From: Adiantum capillus-veneris
Lineage: Eukaryota > Streptophyta > Polypodiopsida > Polypodiales > Pteridaceae
Length of the DNA: 64,000 bases
NCBI GenBank assembly: GCA_014529385.2
Contig: CM043966.1
Span: 142,951,711 to 143,015,710 of the forward strand
Direction of reading: 5' to 3'
Position numbers and translations under genes: made by a program. The notes under the pieces were generated by a model. It worked only from the letters and a program-made list of their open reading frames with translations. It did no database searches and was not told the origin of the DNA. Shown here piece by piece: positions 11,220-23,472 of the stretch (within the stretch, counting starts at the first letter, position 1; each line of letters starts with the position of its first letter).

Positions 11220-12742
11220 CTAGCCACATTTGGCACATTGTTCAAAGAAATGAAAAACCCTGTGCACTTTATGCAGTATCAAGGATGATTTAGCATCATC
11301 ACCCCTTCTAGTTTCATAGCCATTATGAAAAACCTGAGGACTTTCTGGACCTGTATCATCAGAGAGATTTTTACTTGGTTTTTGAGTTTGATAATGGAAA
11401 ATAGCTTTATCCTGAAGATCTTCATCCATAGTATCCTTGGGAAAATCACCCTTGGAAGTCTCAACATTCATCAAGGCTATAGGAGTTGGCTCCTCTTGCA
11501 GCCCATATTTGCATCCCGTATATAAGCATAGAGGTAAAATCCATGTCAATATCCTGTTCACAATCAGCATGATGTAGGCAATCCTCAATATCGTCCTCTG
11601 ATTTCTCATCTACATCCATGCTACTTACCAAGCCATTATAACTTTGAAAAGGTTCATCAAGCACCCCCTCTGAAGGGGTACATGCATCACAAAGCTCTTC
11701 TATATTGCTATAACCTTCTTCTTCAGATTGGGCCAAAAACCCATCAATTATGGAATCTGCTTCTGTGATAATAGAATCGGCAAACATATTGCCAGAAGCA
11801 ACCATAGGTTCATTGGCATTATCTGGTACATCCTGTGTTAGGTCCACAATATCGCCACTTCATCAGCTATTGTATATATAATAGATTTGTTTATGCAATC
11901 ATCTGTAGTAAATATGCTGCCCTGCTCAGCTATAGTGCCGATAGATCCATTAGAAGCCTGTAGTGGATAATCTTCTTGATAAACTTTTTGAGAGCATCCC
12001 ATGCCAAAGTCAGTAGCTTGTAAATTTTTGTTGTACAGTCTAGCTCTTCACTAGAACCATTGTCTGAGGTAACTTCCATGCTAGTAATCTTTGAAAAAAA
12101 ATCATATACTTTTGTTTCAGCATTAATTTCATTACGTACCTTTGCTAGGTTGCTCAAAATATGGTCCTTTGAAATTGATCTGCTACTTCTGAAGCTGTAA
12201 ATTTGCCTTGGCTTTACTTCTTGCAGAAATATGATCCCAAAATTGATCATAATTAAGGAACTGCATCTGATCTCCTTCTTCTTTATATAAAAAAATTTGG
12301 CTTCGTTCATTAATCTCCTTCATTGCCAACTCGATAATCTTTGAGCTTTCATGAACAAACCCATCTGCAAAGTAGTCCCACTGTGTGGGGTATGCCTTTG
12401 CCAGTTCTTGGACCTTATCTTTAAACTCAGAGTTACCACTTCTTCAAAGGTTGAAATCATCCGATCTTCTGGAATTCCTTGGCTCTTCATCTCCGCTTTA
12501 TAACATGCAAGGAGTCCATCTGGATCATGTCCTTGAAAAATTCCATACTGTTCATGTATGGCATCAAGTGCCATCTCCACTGCACCATCAGTTTGCTCTT
12601 TCATCTTCATAGCTTTTACTTCTTGCAAACATCTCTAAACTAAGCCCAACATTTTTGACAGATCTGCTACTGCTAGATGTTTATCAAATCTATTGAAGTT
12701 GTAATCTTCAATAAACCGCTTCAACTCTTCTAGAATTTCCAT
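11220..12742 (-). pseudogene. gag-like protein of element F
   Basis: Minus-strand ATG at 12742-12740 lies about 45 bp inside the 5' LTR and primer-binding site, the expected place for gag. The frame reads MEILEELKRFIEDYNFN, meets a TAG, then continues through GIFQGHDPDGLLACY and GIPEDRMISTFEEVV. Further pieces in shifted frames follow (about 12310-11930), and then an acidic part with DACTPSEGVLDEPFQSYNG (11847-11461). I recognise no catalytic motif and no zinc knuckle. The assignment as gag rests on position within the LTR pair. Several frameshifts and stops show decay. Confidence 0.62.
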
Positions 12743-12769
12743 CTTGACCTCCCACCCCGGCTTGTTTCG

Positions 12770-12787
12770 CGTTGGGTTCACCAAGAA
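12770..12787 (-). promoter_or_regulatory. Primer-binding site of element F
   Basis: On the minus strand, a few bases after the LTR end, TGGTGAACCCAACGCG begins with the TGG that pairs with a tRNA 3' CCA. The exact tRNA is not identified. Confidence 0.75.
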
Positions 12788-14867
12788 TGTCGGGGGATTT
12801 GTATTTGAAAGGGGAGCCAGGAAGGCACCAGGCCCCTGGCTATGAGAGGTCCAAGGAAAAGAGTTGCAGCAGAAACAATTAATGGGAACAAAGCTTAAAA
12901 CAGATAGTCTATCTTAAATTAAATAAGCAACAGTATCCCTATTTTAATCAAATTACAAGAACTGTCCCGGTTTAATCCAGGTGCTAATAAAAATTAATTG
13001 CTTTGTACTGCCTTCAACTCCTTCCTGCCATGGCTTAGGAGCTTCAGCTTCCGATGGCCTTGGGTGGTCCGACTCGGTTTAAGGTTACCGGCTTAATTCC
13101 AGTTTTGAACGGCTTGGAGATTATGGCTTAGAGATTATGGTAATACGAGCTTAAGCTTGGCTAATGAGATTAGGATTAGGATTGGGTTAAGAGTTTGAGA
13201 TTAGGCACGACTTAAGAAAACTTCATGAAATCCGGCTTAGCCTGGCTTGGCTTAAGGAGGTTAATGATATCAAAATCTTTGGCTTGGTTTGGCTTCAACG
13301 AGCTTAGCATTAGGCTTGGATTCCGAGATTAGGCTTAGAGCTCAAGAGGATTAGGATTACCTTCGCTTAGGCTTGGCTTGGCTCAAGAGATTAGGCTTAG
13401 GCTTAAGATATTAGAGAGTTTAGGAAATTCGGCTTAATGCTTTGATAATCCGGGCTTAAGTGCTTGCTTAAGAGCTCTTAATGAAATCCAAGCTTATGGC
13501 TTGCTCCTAGTGAGCGTTCAAATGAAAAGGGGAGACGAAAAAAAAACACACAAGAGACTCAAAGAGAGCCCCCCCTTTCCCTTTTATATGTTGCATGAGC
13601 TTTTTTCTTGCTAAAAAAAGGCCTACCCATTAGCGACGTCGCTAATGGGTACCCTCTCTATGACATGGCAGGCGGAATTTCGGGCTGCTTCAAACGCAAC
13701 GCGGCTAGTACCGAATCGGGTCGCCAGGAGCTGCTTGTCATTTCTCGCTTCAGGGACGTCCTCAACCAGCCACCCCTTCGCACATTATGAGCCCTGCACC
13801 TCTTCTTGCTCGCTGTCGCCACGCCTGGCTCTCCATTTTCCCTTTGACTTCACACCCTTAAGCCCTTAACTTACCCTTTGGGTGGGCGGCCTTATTAGTT
13901 TGGCTTTGGGCGGACATTTTAACCTAGTAGGGCCATTTAAATTTGGCTCCTTTGGGCAGCCTTCGGGCTCCGCATTAGGCATACATATTGGCCAAGGCAC
14001 CACCAAGCTTCTCCATTGGGCGGCCACGGCCATTGTAAGGGCACCACCTTTGGCATACATGCCGGCTAAAGCAAAGTTGCTCATGACTTCATTTCCCAAC
14101 ATTTCTGACTAGCAATATCACCTTGAATTCTGTTGGCCGTTCTAGTGCTTTGAATGTCACCATAACTTTCAAAATGCAAGTATCAATGTTTGTCAAAGCA
14201 AGGCATTAGATATATTTAAAAAAAATGCTTCCGCATCGACCCACATTTGGCGTGCATATCAGCAGTGCACTGCATTAAGCCTGTATACGAGCCATTAGTT
14301 GCCACAAATTTAACTCTGACGGCTCCATTTCCCGGAATCTGTCTGATGCTCAAAATTGACTGATCAAGACGACCAAGGTGGTTCGGAACTGGCCCCCGAC
14401 GATACTTAAACTGACCATATCTTGCCAAGCGAAACCCCGATTGGCGAACTGGAAAGACCGACATGCTCCTAGAAGTGAGCACTTTAGACGCATGCATTCC
14501 TTTAATCTTTGACCTTTTATCACCAGGTGCTCAATCCGGTACGGATCTGCTACTAACTCAACTTAAAACTATCATAACTTCTTATCCGTAGCTCCTCTTG
14601 ACGAGCCGTAAAGACAGGCATGTAGAGCCCTTCAAGTACTTCAACTTTGATTAATAGAAACCCAGCTATGACCACTTCAAGCATAGTCACTATTTAGCAT
14701 TACCAAGACATCTTTTGGCCCTTAGAGCCCCATCTGGCACACTTTTAGCTTTAAAATTGGCTTGTTAGCAAGCCCTTATAACTGTTGAATAATCATGTAG
14801 GATTCAAATACACCTGATTGGCATCCCTTTGCTCATTTTCTTGTCATGGGAGCGGAGCAGCACAACA
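12788..14867 (-). repeat. Element F right LTR (5' LTR)
   Basis: Partner of 8014-10183. The promoter side is on the minus strand: a TATA-like CATATAAAAG at 13590-13581 lies about 35 bp downstream of a 28-bp perfect palindrome at 13624-13651. The differences from the left LTR (scattered substitutions plus the 128-bp duplication) indicate an insertion that is not very recent. Confidence 0.92.
13624..13651. promoter_or_regulatory. 28-bp perfect palindrome with GACGTC core
   Basis: Each half reads TACCCATTAGCGAC and the centre is GACGTC, the C-box recognised by plant bZIP factors. It lies just upstream of the minus-strand TATA box of the 5' LTR. The copy in the other LTR (about 8942-8969) has the core changed to GACATC and a mismatch near the end. 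A role as an LTR enhancer is inferred. Confidence 0.7.
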
Positions 14868-14921
14868 CCGTGCTTAGAGATAGAAACCCCATTGGACTCT
14901 TGAGCCAACAAAAACGACCTG

Positions 14922-14992
<71 letters not shown>

Positions 14993-15084
14993 TCTTGTCA
15001 TCATTTAACTATAGACTCCTCTCAAAAGATTTTGTGTATGCAGGCAGAGATCGAAAGAGAGCTTTGAGAGTTGAGTCTCGAGAC
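14868..15084. repeat. (GA)n microsatellite and flank
   Basis: A GA run at about 14924-14986, within an otherwise featureless 220 bp between element F and the gypsy remnant. The proteins it appears to encode on both strands are repeat artefacts. Confidence 0.85.
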
Positions 15085-16830
15085 GCTTTCCTCTCTAATG
15101 AGTACCTTATTCAATGAGCTACTTTGAATACAACTCATACATGCCCTAGACACATGGAAGCACTATTTATTGGGGACTCCATTCATTTTAGGAACAGACC
15201 ACCAAAGTCTCAAGTACTTCATGACGCAAACCAACCTTTCCAACAAGCAAATGAGGTGGGAAAATTTTCTTTCGCGGTTTACTTTTATATTGCTTACATT
15301 GCTGGTAAGCACAATCAAGTGGCCGATGCACTTTCACGATGAACAAAAGTCAATGCGGTGTCTATAGAAACTCACAATGATCTATCTTCTATGACAAATG
15401 AGTATGCTATTGAACCTGATTTTAAAGATGTAATGTTAGCCCTTGCTTTGGGAAAGAAAGAGGAACCATTCACCTTGCAGGATGGTTATTTTCTCCATGG
15501 CAATAGGCTATGTGTTATCCACTCCCTTCGTGAGAAAGTCATATATGAATCCCACGCTCTTCCCTATGCGGGGCATAGAGGCATTCAACCTACTCTTTGA
15601 GGAGTATAGACGTACTTCTATTGGCCTACCATGAAAGTGGACATACAAGAGTATGTTTCAAATTGTGTGGTATGCCAAAAGACTAAGTATGATAGAGGGA
15701 AGAAACCTGAATTACTCGAGACATTGCCAATCCCTAATTCACCATGGAAGAGTATATCCATGGATTTTATCTTTGGATTACCCAAGTCTATCCATGGGAA
15801 TACGGCTATGGACAATAATTGATAGGTTTAGCAAGCAAGCACACTTTATTCCTGTCAAAAAGACTATTAAGGCACACCAAATGGCAACCATCTTCATATC
15901 TCAGATTTTCAAACACCATGGATTACCAACATCCATCGTGTCAGATAGAGAATGACGAGTAATTTTTGGAAAGGTTTCTTTGAAAATTTAGGTACAAGAT
16001 TGAATTTCTCTTCATTCTATCACCCACAAACGGATGGCCAAAGTGAGATAGCCAATCTTGCAATACTTGATCTACTAAAGACTTATGTTACAGAAGTAGA
16101 TCAACGCTCACAATGGGAGAAGTACTTACCACTTGTAGAGTATGCGTACAATAATATTGTCCAAACTACTACGGAAAAATCACCTTTTAAGATCATAGAG
16201 GAAAGACCTAAAAGCCCCTTTCTAAAAGTACATGGAAAGATCTTCTCCTGCTGATGAGTATAGCTGTGATCTACAAGAATATTTTCAAAAGGTTAAGGAG
16301 GATATATCCATCTCTCAACAAAGGCAAAAAGCTGCTGCTGATAAGCACAGAAGGGCCTTGACGTTCAAAGAAAATGATCGGGTCTTACTTAAGTTTCCCA
16401 AGGCTTGATTGAGACAAACAACGAGAAAAATCCTACGGGCCATCAAAAGTACTATGCTAAATTAGCAAAGAGATACTATGGTCCTTTTCAAATCTTGCAG
16501 CCTACCAATGACATGGCTTATCAACTCAAGTTGCCCAACCATTGGCTCATACACAATGCTTTTCATGTGAGCCTACTTAATCCCTACAAAGGAGAGCCAC
16601 CAAGAGAACCAATTATTGAAGGCCTTCCAGAAATCGAAGACCAAGAAGAGGTGCTACGACCTGAAGCTATCCTTCGGCATGAAGACAAGGTACTATGGCA
16701 TGGTAAGATTATCCAACAGTATCTTATTAAGCTAAAAAATTATCCTTTTGAAGATGCTAGATGGATGCAAGGAATACAACTTAAGGATAGTATGAGCCTT
16801 GTCAATGCTTACAATGCTGCACTAGAGTAA
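15085..16830 (+). pseudogene. gypsy RNase H tail, integrase and C-terminal domain
   Basis: RNase H ends with AGKHNQVADALSR (to about 15342). The zinc-binding domain shows HALPYAGHRGIQ and later CVVCQKTKYDRGKK (H2C2). The catalytic core shows SMDFIFGLPKS, then IIDRFSKQAHFIPV, a break at the SIVSDRE stop (about 15954), then FYHPQTDGQSEIAN and YAYNN. The C-terminal part includes YYGPFQIL and HNAFHVSLLNPYKGEP, typical of the chromodomain-side end of gypsy integrases. Stops near 15340, 15600 and 16252 and at least three frame changes make it inactive. Confidence 0.9.
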
Positions 16831-17848
16831 GCAAATGTAAATGCTTTCTAAATGAACAATGTTTTTGTCTTATAAGATTAATCCTCTTTTGTGCATAAAT
16901 TTAAATAGTATGCATGCTTAGAATCATGTTTGTGATGATGACGTCACTCAAACACCAAGTAGAATTTGTCACTCTACTTTGGGAGATGATATGGACTAAA
17001 GAGCAGACATGCTTGCAGTAGCTACGTCTCCCAAGCACCAAATGGACTAGTCATCCATTTTGGAATGATGTTTTCGGGTGAGAAGGGATCCTCTATCCGC
17101 TAAGAAACATAGACTAATAACTAAGACTTTATCTCTTCTACCTCATAGTCGATGACGACTATGATTTCAAGAGAGAGGCGATGTCATAAAATCTAATATC
17201 TAACCAACCCGAATGATTTTCTCATATTAAACTGATCATCTAGTGTGGGAGAATAAACGAGAAAAAGGGTTAGAGTATAGAAATGTGCTTATGGACCTGT
17301 CTCAACACGGGTCCAAGGTTAAAGGGGTCCAAATGAGAGATGGTCTGGTAAAGAGAAATGCTACCTAATGGAGCTTAAAGACCTTAGAGTTAGCTTCATT
17401 AAAGACCTCCAAAAGTTAGTTTTGAGAAGTCCTTTGACCTTAGGGCTGACCTTGAGGTGGGAACCCTACCCAAGCATGAGGTGCTTGTCGGCTTGCTAAC
17501 TAAAGTGCTTCAAGTATTTGTGGGAACCTTGCCCAAGCTTGAGGTGCTTCTCATGCTTAAATGACTAAGGTTCTTGAAGTATTCAATTCAAACATAAACT
17601 TTGAAGAGGCATAACCGGTTTCCATGCTTAATTGACTAGATGCTTGAAGTTTTCAATTCAAACATGATATCTTAAGAAGCATAAAAGACATGTCCAAATG
17701 ATCCTCCACATGTGGTCCTCATGACGTGCTTGAATCCTATTGGATAGGCTTTAAAGGGGTCCAATAAAAATTTAGATGCATAAAATAAATAATTAAGTTC
17801 TTTCTCCCAAAGAGGAAAAAGAGGACAAATGAAATAATTAAATAATAC

Positions 17849-17923
17849 AAGAGAGAGAGAGAGAGAGAGGGGGGGGGGGGGGGGTGTACTCTCCCACACA
17901 CAAACACACACACACACACACAT
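17849..17923. repeat. Compound microsatellite (GA)n-(G)n-(CA)n
   Basis: A GA run, an uninterrupted G run of about 15 bp, and a CA run. The poly-G block is unusual. On the opposite strand it yields artefact proteins rich in Pro, Ser and Val. Confidence 0.95.
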
Positions 17924-18061
17924 TCTCTCATTGTGTGGAGTGCAAAGTGCAAGAGCTCCATCTCCTTCTCCAAGCTTGTTGGAAAGTGGAGAGCCTACAC
18001 CAACACTTTGTCTATGGAATGAAAATCCAACCAAGAGCCATGCTTCAATGCTTAAGCTTTC

Positions 18062-18648
18062 CATCTTCTTCATCTTCATTACTGTGCTATTATGCTATGC
18101 TAAGCAACAAGAGTGATGATAAGTGAGGAACTATTTCTTTCTCCTATGGATGATTCTTCTTCCTCTTCCCTACCCTCATTCCCCGCTAGCTCTCGTGTTT
18201 GAGGCCTTGGGACTGAGGCTTAGGATAGTTAATCCTTTTTGCAAAGTTTATGTTATGCTTGTGATGCATGAAGCTTTTCATCTTCATTGCATCACCTAGG
18301 TCAAAAGGAACACAAAGATTGGGAGAATCTATAATACAAACGCCTTTTCATCTTCTTCATCTTCATTACTGTGCTATTATGCTATGCTAAGAAACAAGAG
18401 TGATGATAAGTGAGGAACTATTTCTTTCTCCTATGGATGATGATTCTTCCTCTTCCCTACCCTCATTCCCCGCTAGCTCTCTCCACCTTCGAAGGTGTTT
18501 GAGGCCTTGGGATTGAGGTTTACGATAGTTAATCCTTTTTGCAAAGTTTATGTGATGCTTATGATGCATGAAGCTTTTCATCTTCATTGCATCACCTAGG
18601 TCACAAGGAACACAAAGATTGGGAGAATCTATAATACAAACGCCTTTT
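18062..18648. repeat. Tandem duplication of about 290 bp
   Basis: Copy 1 (18062-18348) and copy 2 (18349-18648) are nearly identical from CATCTTCTTCATC to CGCCTTTT. Copy 2 has about 13 bp extra near 18480. No coding content. Confidence 0.93.
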
Positions 18649-18690
18649 CGAGGGGGAACCACCATCTCCAAGTGAATCCGATCCTCAACT

Positions 18691-19844
18691 ATTGTCATGC
18701 TCACTAATACTCTCTCTTACAAAAGTACTGTTCATGCCAAGTTAATTAAGTACTATGTTTATGTTGTACCATCAATTAAGTTCACCCTCTATGTTCTCAA
18801 AGTAATCTCACAAAAATGCTCTCTTATTCTCTTAATTCCGCTATTCTCAATGTTCATAGGCCATTTCCATTACAATTTTAAAACATTTGTTATCAAAATT
18901 TGCATAAGGCTACTAAGACATAACAAGCTGAAGTCTTCACGCCAAAAGGCAAAAAAGTGACTATTAAGTGGTCGTGAGAGTTAAAAATCTATTTTAAAAA
19001 GATGAAAAATAAGCCTCTCATTCGCAATTGAAAGCCAAGCATTGCTGATATGTACTCAAATTGTTAGATTTTGTTATTTTCAACACATGTGGAAGCCATG
19101 AACTATTGGCTTTTTGAGAATGACACCATGGTAGCTAGCTTCAAGGACATTATCCACAAAAGCAATGAACTGATTATTGCCATGGGAAAAAAGAAGAATT
19201 TGGACGAGTGGTGTCACGCATATCTATCATCATGACCTCTTGCAACAAGCAAGGGTGCATGGATAATGGCTTATCGTTACTTGGCATTGTGTAAGCCTTC
19301 GGATGTCTCAAACCGCCCTTCAAGGCTTGATATAATCTTGAAGCTACTGTACATTTTTTGATATTTAATACAATACATCTACTCACAATTGTGAGTTTGG
19401 CCAAAAAAAAAGATACTTTATGATTTTTTGTTAGTCTTCTCAATAAGTTTCTTTGAAAAAAATCAAAACAAAAGAATATTTGAATGTTTTTTATTTAAAA
19501 AATAGTTTTTATAAGCATAGAAGATAATAAACAATTCAATTTTTTTGAAATATTCAAATTAAAGGACCCTTTATTAATATCTCATATCATGCCAGGATCA
19601 AACTTCTATATACTGTTTATTCATTTGTTCTCTAAAAGCCTTTGTAAAGCATGCCAAACAAGGTGAAAGTTCACTACGGCTGATATAAAGGCTATGAAGA
19701 GGAATTTAAAGAGTCTTCTTTATGAGAGCAAAAACAAAAAAAGTGGTACTAATATTTTAAAATATTGGCTATCACATTAAAATATTAATCTTTTAAAAAA
19801 GGCCAACAAAAACACACTGTTCATAACTATCAAGATAAGAAAAA
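18691..19844. other. AT-rich stretch, nothing recognised
   Basis: AT-rich sequence with many short stops in all frames. One 87-codon frame (18697-18960) is hydrophobic and low in complexity and has no recognisable motif. Confidence 0.6.
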
Positions 19845-22545
19845 TGACAGACTACCATCTCTTCCTTAATCGACAACCAAGGAGTTCAAATCAACAACCC
19901 TAATCACAATGGCAAAGTAATGTTAGATCACCTCAACCAAATTATTGGGAAGGAGGACTCTACCTCTCCCACAATCAAAGAGGCCAGGCTAAGATATTTA
20001 TAGCACGTCAACATCAGTGGACTCTGATCGAGCAAATTACTAGGTGGCTCATGGTCCAACCTCAGCATACAAAAAATGGCTTGTACCCCCCTTTGGTGCA
20101 AGGACTCAATTTGGTGGTCTTATTGGGAAATATGGAAAATGTTGTGAAGTTGCAACTTACACTCATGTGGAAGGAAGAGACCAAGTATTGGAAAGGAACC
20201 GCTAAAAATTGATCTCCTTGGGAAATAACCATTGGATTGAAATAGCCAGGAATCTCAACAACAAAGGTTTTGGCACCTTGGATTATTTTTAGTATTATTA
20301 GAAAGGTGATTGGCATTCCATGGAGCATCTAAAGCTGTGCAACAATATCTCACTCTAGGAGGAGATCCTCATCAAAAGATTACTGGGAAAAATCTCAAAC
20401 CTAACCCCCTCTTCCTGCTCCACACCATTGGATTAATAAGCTTGGAAGTTTTGCCTTTTAGTGCTCTCAAGAGTAAAATAATTTATGAGATACGTTGCTC
20501 TACAGAGGATTGGGTTGAACACCTCAATAGGATCTGGTCTAGAAAGTGTGCAGCAAGAAAATGAAGCCAAGTAGTTGGAAACATTTGGAAGGCCAAATGT
20601 GAAGAGAAGGACAAATTTTTCCTATGGAAAGTGCTTTTTGGATTAGAGATAAGGAAAAACAAAAAGGTTTAGGGGAAGGACCCTGTGTCAAATGTAAGAA
20701 CTTGAATAAGACTCTCATGCACATGTTTTGGAGATGTCTGATAATCAGTGTCTTTATAGGCACGGTCTAGAGGTGGGTGTTCACTCATTTGGATGCTCCC
20801 TTCTTTAGATTGGACCTTGCAATGGGCTCTAGATGCATCAATAATGAAGATCTCTTAGCTAACATATGCTTAGTAAGAGCTATGGTATTGAGAGCAGCTT
20901 GGTAGTCCAAAAATGCGATACTCTTTCGAAAGAAGTGAGAGCCTCTGGACACAAATCTAGTTCTAAAAACTTGCTAGTGGCATCTCTTGAGTAAAAGGAT
21001 TCAACATTGCAAGATATGCAAGAAAGATTAGTCGGAGAGGTGTGTCTTTGATGTATTTCTTTTGGAGTACCCTCTAGAAAGAATATGTCAGGGCTGTTTG
21101 TAACATTCTATGATTTATGCAAATCAAGCTCACCAAAGCACTTAAAGAAAAAATGTGCAAACTTATGCCACCACAGTAGGGTCAAAGTGTAGTATACAGA
21201 AATCAAGATTGATAACACTCTCAAAAAATGACTCGTTCAATCCGTCAATTTGGACCGGGGAGATAGTGTCAAAAGGGAGGGTCACCCATAGGCAAAGATT
21301 CCTATGGGTTTTGGATAAGGTGAGGAGCAAGATGCAACGATCGGAGTATGTGCTTCTTCCTTTCTCGATCAGAGTGAAAGTGATTAACTTGTTCATGCTA
21401 CCTTGCATAGCCTTCAACGTATGCTACTAAAGCTAGCTAAATGCAAATGGAAAGATTTCTTGAAATTAATAAAAATTTTCTTATGAAAAAAAATGCTAAA
21501 GCCTTGATGCACTGACAGTAAGCGGGATGGGATTCCCTTGCATGACCTCTTGAGCAAAGTGGCATCTAGATCCTTAACCCTCGTGCTCATGCGGAGGCCC
21601 AGTGCACCAAGTATGTGGTGTCAATCACTAAGCAAGAATAGGCATGGGCTATTATGACAAAGGCCTTTATGGAAAATGCCATACTGTGTTCACAAGGTGG
21701 TTAGTGGAAAGGGCTTGAGTTTCATGACAAGTTGCCTACCCCTCGATGGTCCAACCTGAAACTTGGTGGGTGGACCTGTGAGCTCGTTAGAAAATGCAAC
21801 AAAGCAACAAAAACCTTGGAATGGGGAGAGATAATAGGTATTTCACAAATCTCTTTCTCATTGGTCCCCTTGGCTGTCTAAGGTAGAAAGTGGCCTTTTG
21901 AACCCTTTCTAGAGGGAAGTTGCCAAGAAAATCAATAAGAAAGGACTACGTCAGCTGGTCTGGTTTTGGGACAACAACATCGAAAATTGGAAAGATTTAG
22001 ACTAACTAGTCTCCCAATTTAACCTATGTGGGAATGAGAGACTGCTGGCCTCTAGGGTTGTAGAACGGCTTAAAAATGGTTGGTTGTTGTCCTGTGAGTC
22101 CAAGTTCGAGCAAAAGGCATGGCGGTGGCCCGAGAATAGACACTTTCTAAAAACTCAAACCAAAGAAGTTCACATCTCCCTTATGGTCTCACAAGATTGG
22201 TTCTCCACCCTAATCAATCTTTGGGGCAAGCAAGGCTAGAATCAAGATAGGTAGTGATCACAACATTTGGTGCCCACTTTGGCTGCTTGGGATGAAGATA
22301 TCCCTTTAGCAGGTGTTGTGGGGAGCCTTACCTACTAGAGTGAAGATCTTGGCCAGAGTGCTTGGGATGAAGATATCCCTTTAGCAGGTGTTGTGGGGAG
22401 CCTTACCTACTAGAGTGAAGATCTTGGCCACAGGTATTGGTCCTAATTGATGCTTGCATTGCAAAAAATCTAGTGAGGACTCTTCAAGGAGTGTCTTGCA
22501 ATTTGTGGCATGGCAACAAAAATTTGTAAATGGGTTCAAAAGACT
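19845..22545 (+). mobile_element. Decayed LINE (non-LTR) sequence
   Basis: Short recognisable pieces of LINE ORF2 appear on the + strand. They are IWKAKCEEKDKFFLWKVLFG (about 20580-20641), a zf-RVT-type segment; SKCSIQKSRLITL and FLWVLDKVRSKM followed by LPFSIRVKVINLFMLPCIAF (21180-21420), which match the end of a LINE reverse transcriptase; and LWGALPTRVKILA (about 22315-22355), again zf-RVT. Stops are frequent. Two zf-RVT segments in the wrong order relative to one RT end suggest at least two overlapping or adjacent insertions. I cannot set exact borders. Confidence 0.7.
22284..22432. repeat. 76-bp tandem duplication in LINE remnant
   Basis: GCTTGGGATGAAGATATCCC starts at 22284 and again at 22360, and the copies are almost identical. 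It duplicates the zf-RVT-like piece. Confidence 0.92.
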
Positions 22546-22633
22546 CCAATTAGGCTAGGGCTAAGGGCCATAGTGTCTATATACAGGCTGGTAGGGAGGT
22601 GGATCTCCTAAGCTAGTCCTTTGGGTTCTTACA
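22546..22633 (+). repeat. 5' LTR end of element D
   Basis: From CCAATTAGGCTAGGGC to GGGTTCTTACA, this matches 50938-51030. The upstream part of the LTR is missing and LINE sequence abuts it. Confidence 0.75.
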
Positions 22634-22634
22634 A

Positions 22635-22647
22635 TGGTATCAAGAGC
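22635..22647 (+). promoter_or_regulatory. Primer-binding site of element D (initiator tRNA-Met type)
   Basis: TGGTATCAAGAGC follows the LTR end by one base and differs from the common plant site TGGTATCAGAGC by one inserted A. Confidence 0.78.
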
Positions 22648-22920
22648 ATAGGTTATTTCTTGGTGGAAAGGGGGTGGTCACTCTGTCACTTTTTTGCATG
22701 CTTATGTAATTGAGGGAGAAGATGTAGACGTGGAAGGAAAGCCATGTGCATAGATTCTTGGCAAGTGGGTAGGACCTCGATCGTGTGCAAGAACCCTTAA
22801 ATGAGGGGAGAGCTGAGGATTGACCTCCACAAAATCACGAGAAGGCGAGCTCATTGGCAGTACAAGGTAGTGGGGGTGAGAACCCATCAAAGACGCGGGC
22901 TCGATAGAACAACACACTAC
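22648..22920 (+). other. Leader region of element D
   Basis: About 270 bp with no recognisable coding sequence, between the primer site and the copia insertion. Its last five bases, ACTAC, are the left copy of the copia target duplication (22916-22920; right copy 33146-33150). Confidence 0.55.
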
Positions 22921-23136
22921 TGTTACCATATACATGTGGTAGTGATGTGTGTGAACACACTAGGACCGCCGGGGCATTTTTTCCCTCTTTAGGAGGTTTT
23001 TTCCCCCGTGCATTGTATATTCGCCCATCACTCTAGGGCTATCTATCTTTCCATAGCACACTAAGTAATACACTCTCTATTGTGTGCCTTGAGCTTCCTT
23101 CGTCTTCTCCAAGCTGTGTGCGTTTCTCTGCAACCC
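22921..23136 (+). repeat. 5' LTR of element G, left piece
   Basis: First 216 bp of the 227-bp LTR. The remaining 11 bp plus a duplicated AACCC are at 26407-26422, on the other side of element A. Apart from the last few bases it is almost identical to the 3' LTR, so the copia insertion is fairly young. Confidence 0.96.
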
Positions 23137-23437
23137 TATTAACCCTCACGGCACACGGACACCCTATCGCCTACGACGAACACTGTAACCATATTATGTA
23201 TTATTTAGAGTCAGGTACCGGGCTTGTCGGACCAATAGGGAAAGGTAGAGTGATCGCCGATGAGAGGCGCACTCTAACTGGGACATTCAAGGGATTAGTT
23301 GGCTAAGCATGGGCGCCCAAGTGTGAATGGGGTGAGCTCCTATAAAAGCCAACTAAACCTAATTTTTACTCATTCTCTCATTTGTGCAATAGAAGAGTGC
23401 TCTTGCTCCATCTCCATCTTCTTCTTCTTCACCTCCT

Positions 23438-23472
<35 letters not shown>

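Larger units (their letters stand above)
8014..14867 (-). mobile_element. Element F: non-autonomous LTR retrotransposon with long LTRs
   Basis: Two direct repeats of about 2.1 kb (8014-10183 and 12788-14867) start TGTC on the + strand and end ACA, flanked on both sides by CCGT. The orientation is minus: the sequence next to the right LTR reads on the minus strand as a primer-binding site beginning TGGTGAACCCAACGCG, and the sequence next to the left LTR reads as a polypurine tract AGAGGGGGTGGA. The interior (2.6 kb) holds only a gag-like pseudogene and no RT, RNase H or integrase. This is the LARD/TR-GAG type of element, moved by enzymes from other elements. Confidence 0.9.
15085..18690 (+). 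mobile_element. Element E: 5'-truncated Ty3/gypsy remnant
   Basis: It begins inside RNase H, continues through integrase and a C-terminal chromodomain-like region to 16830, then a 3' untranslated part, a polypurine stretch AAGAGAGAGGCGA at about 17169-17181, and a TGTCATAAAA start that looks like a 3' LTR. The 5' LTR, gag, protease and RT are missing. Its right end is uncertain. Confidence 0.78.
17182..18690 (+). repeat. Candidate 3' LTR of element E
   Basis: It starts TG right after a purine-rich tract, lies 350 bp past the polyprotein end, and contains no gene. No second copy is in the window because the element is 5'-truncated, so both the identity and the right border are inferred. It includes a compound GA/poly-G/CA tract (about 17849-17923). 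Confidence 0.5.

Noticed and set aside
18697-18960. 87-codon hydrophobic frame
   Set aside because: AT-rich sequence, no homology recognised, no conserved context.
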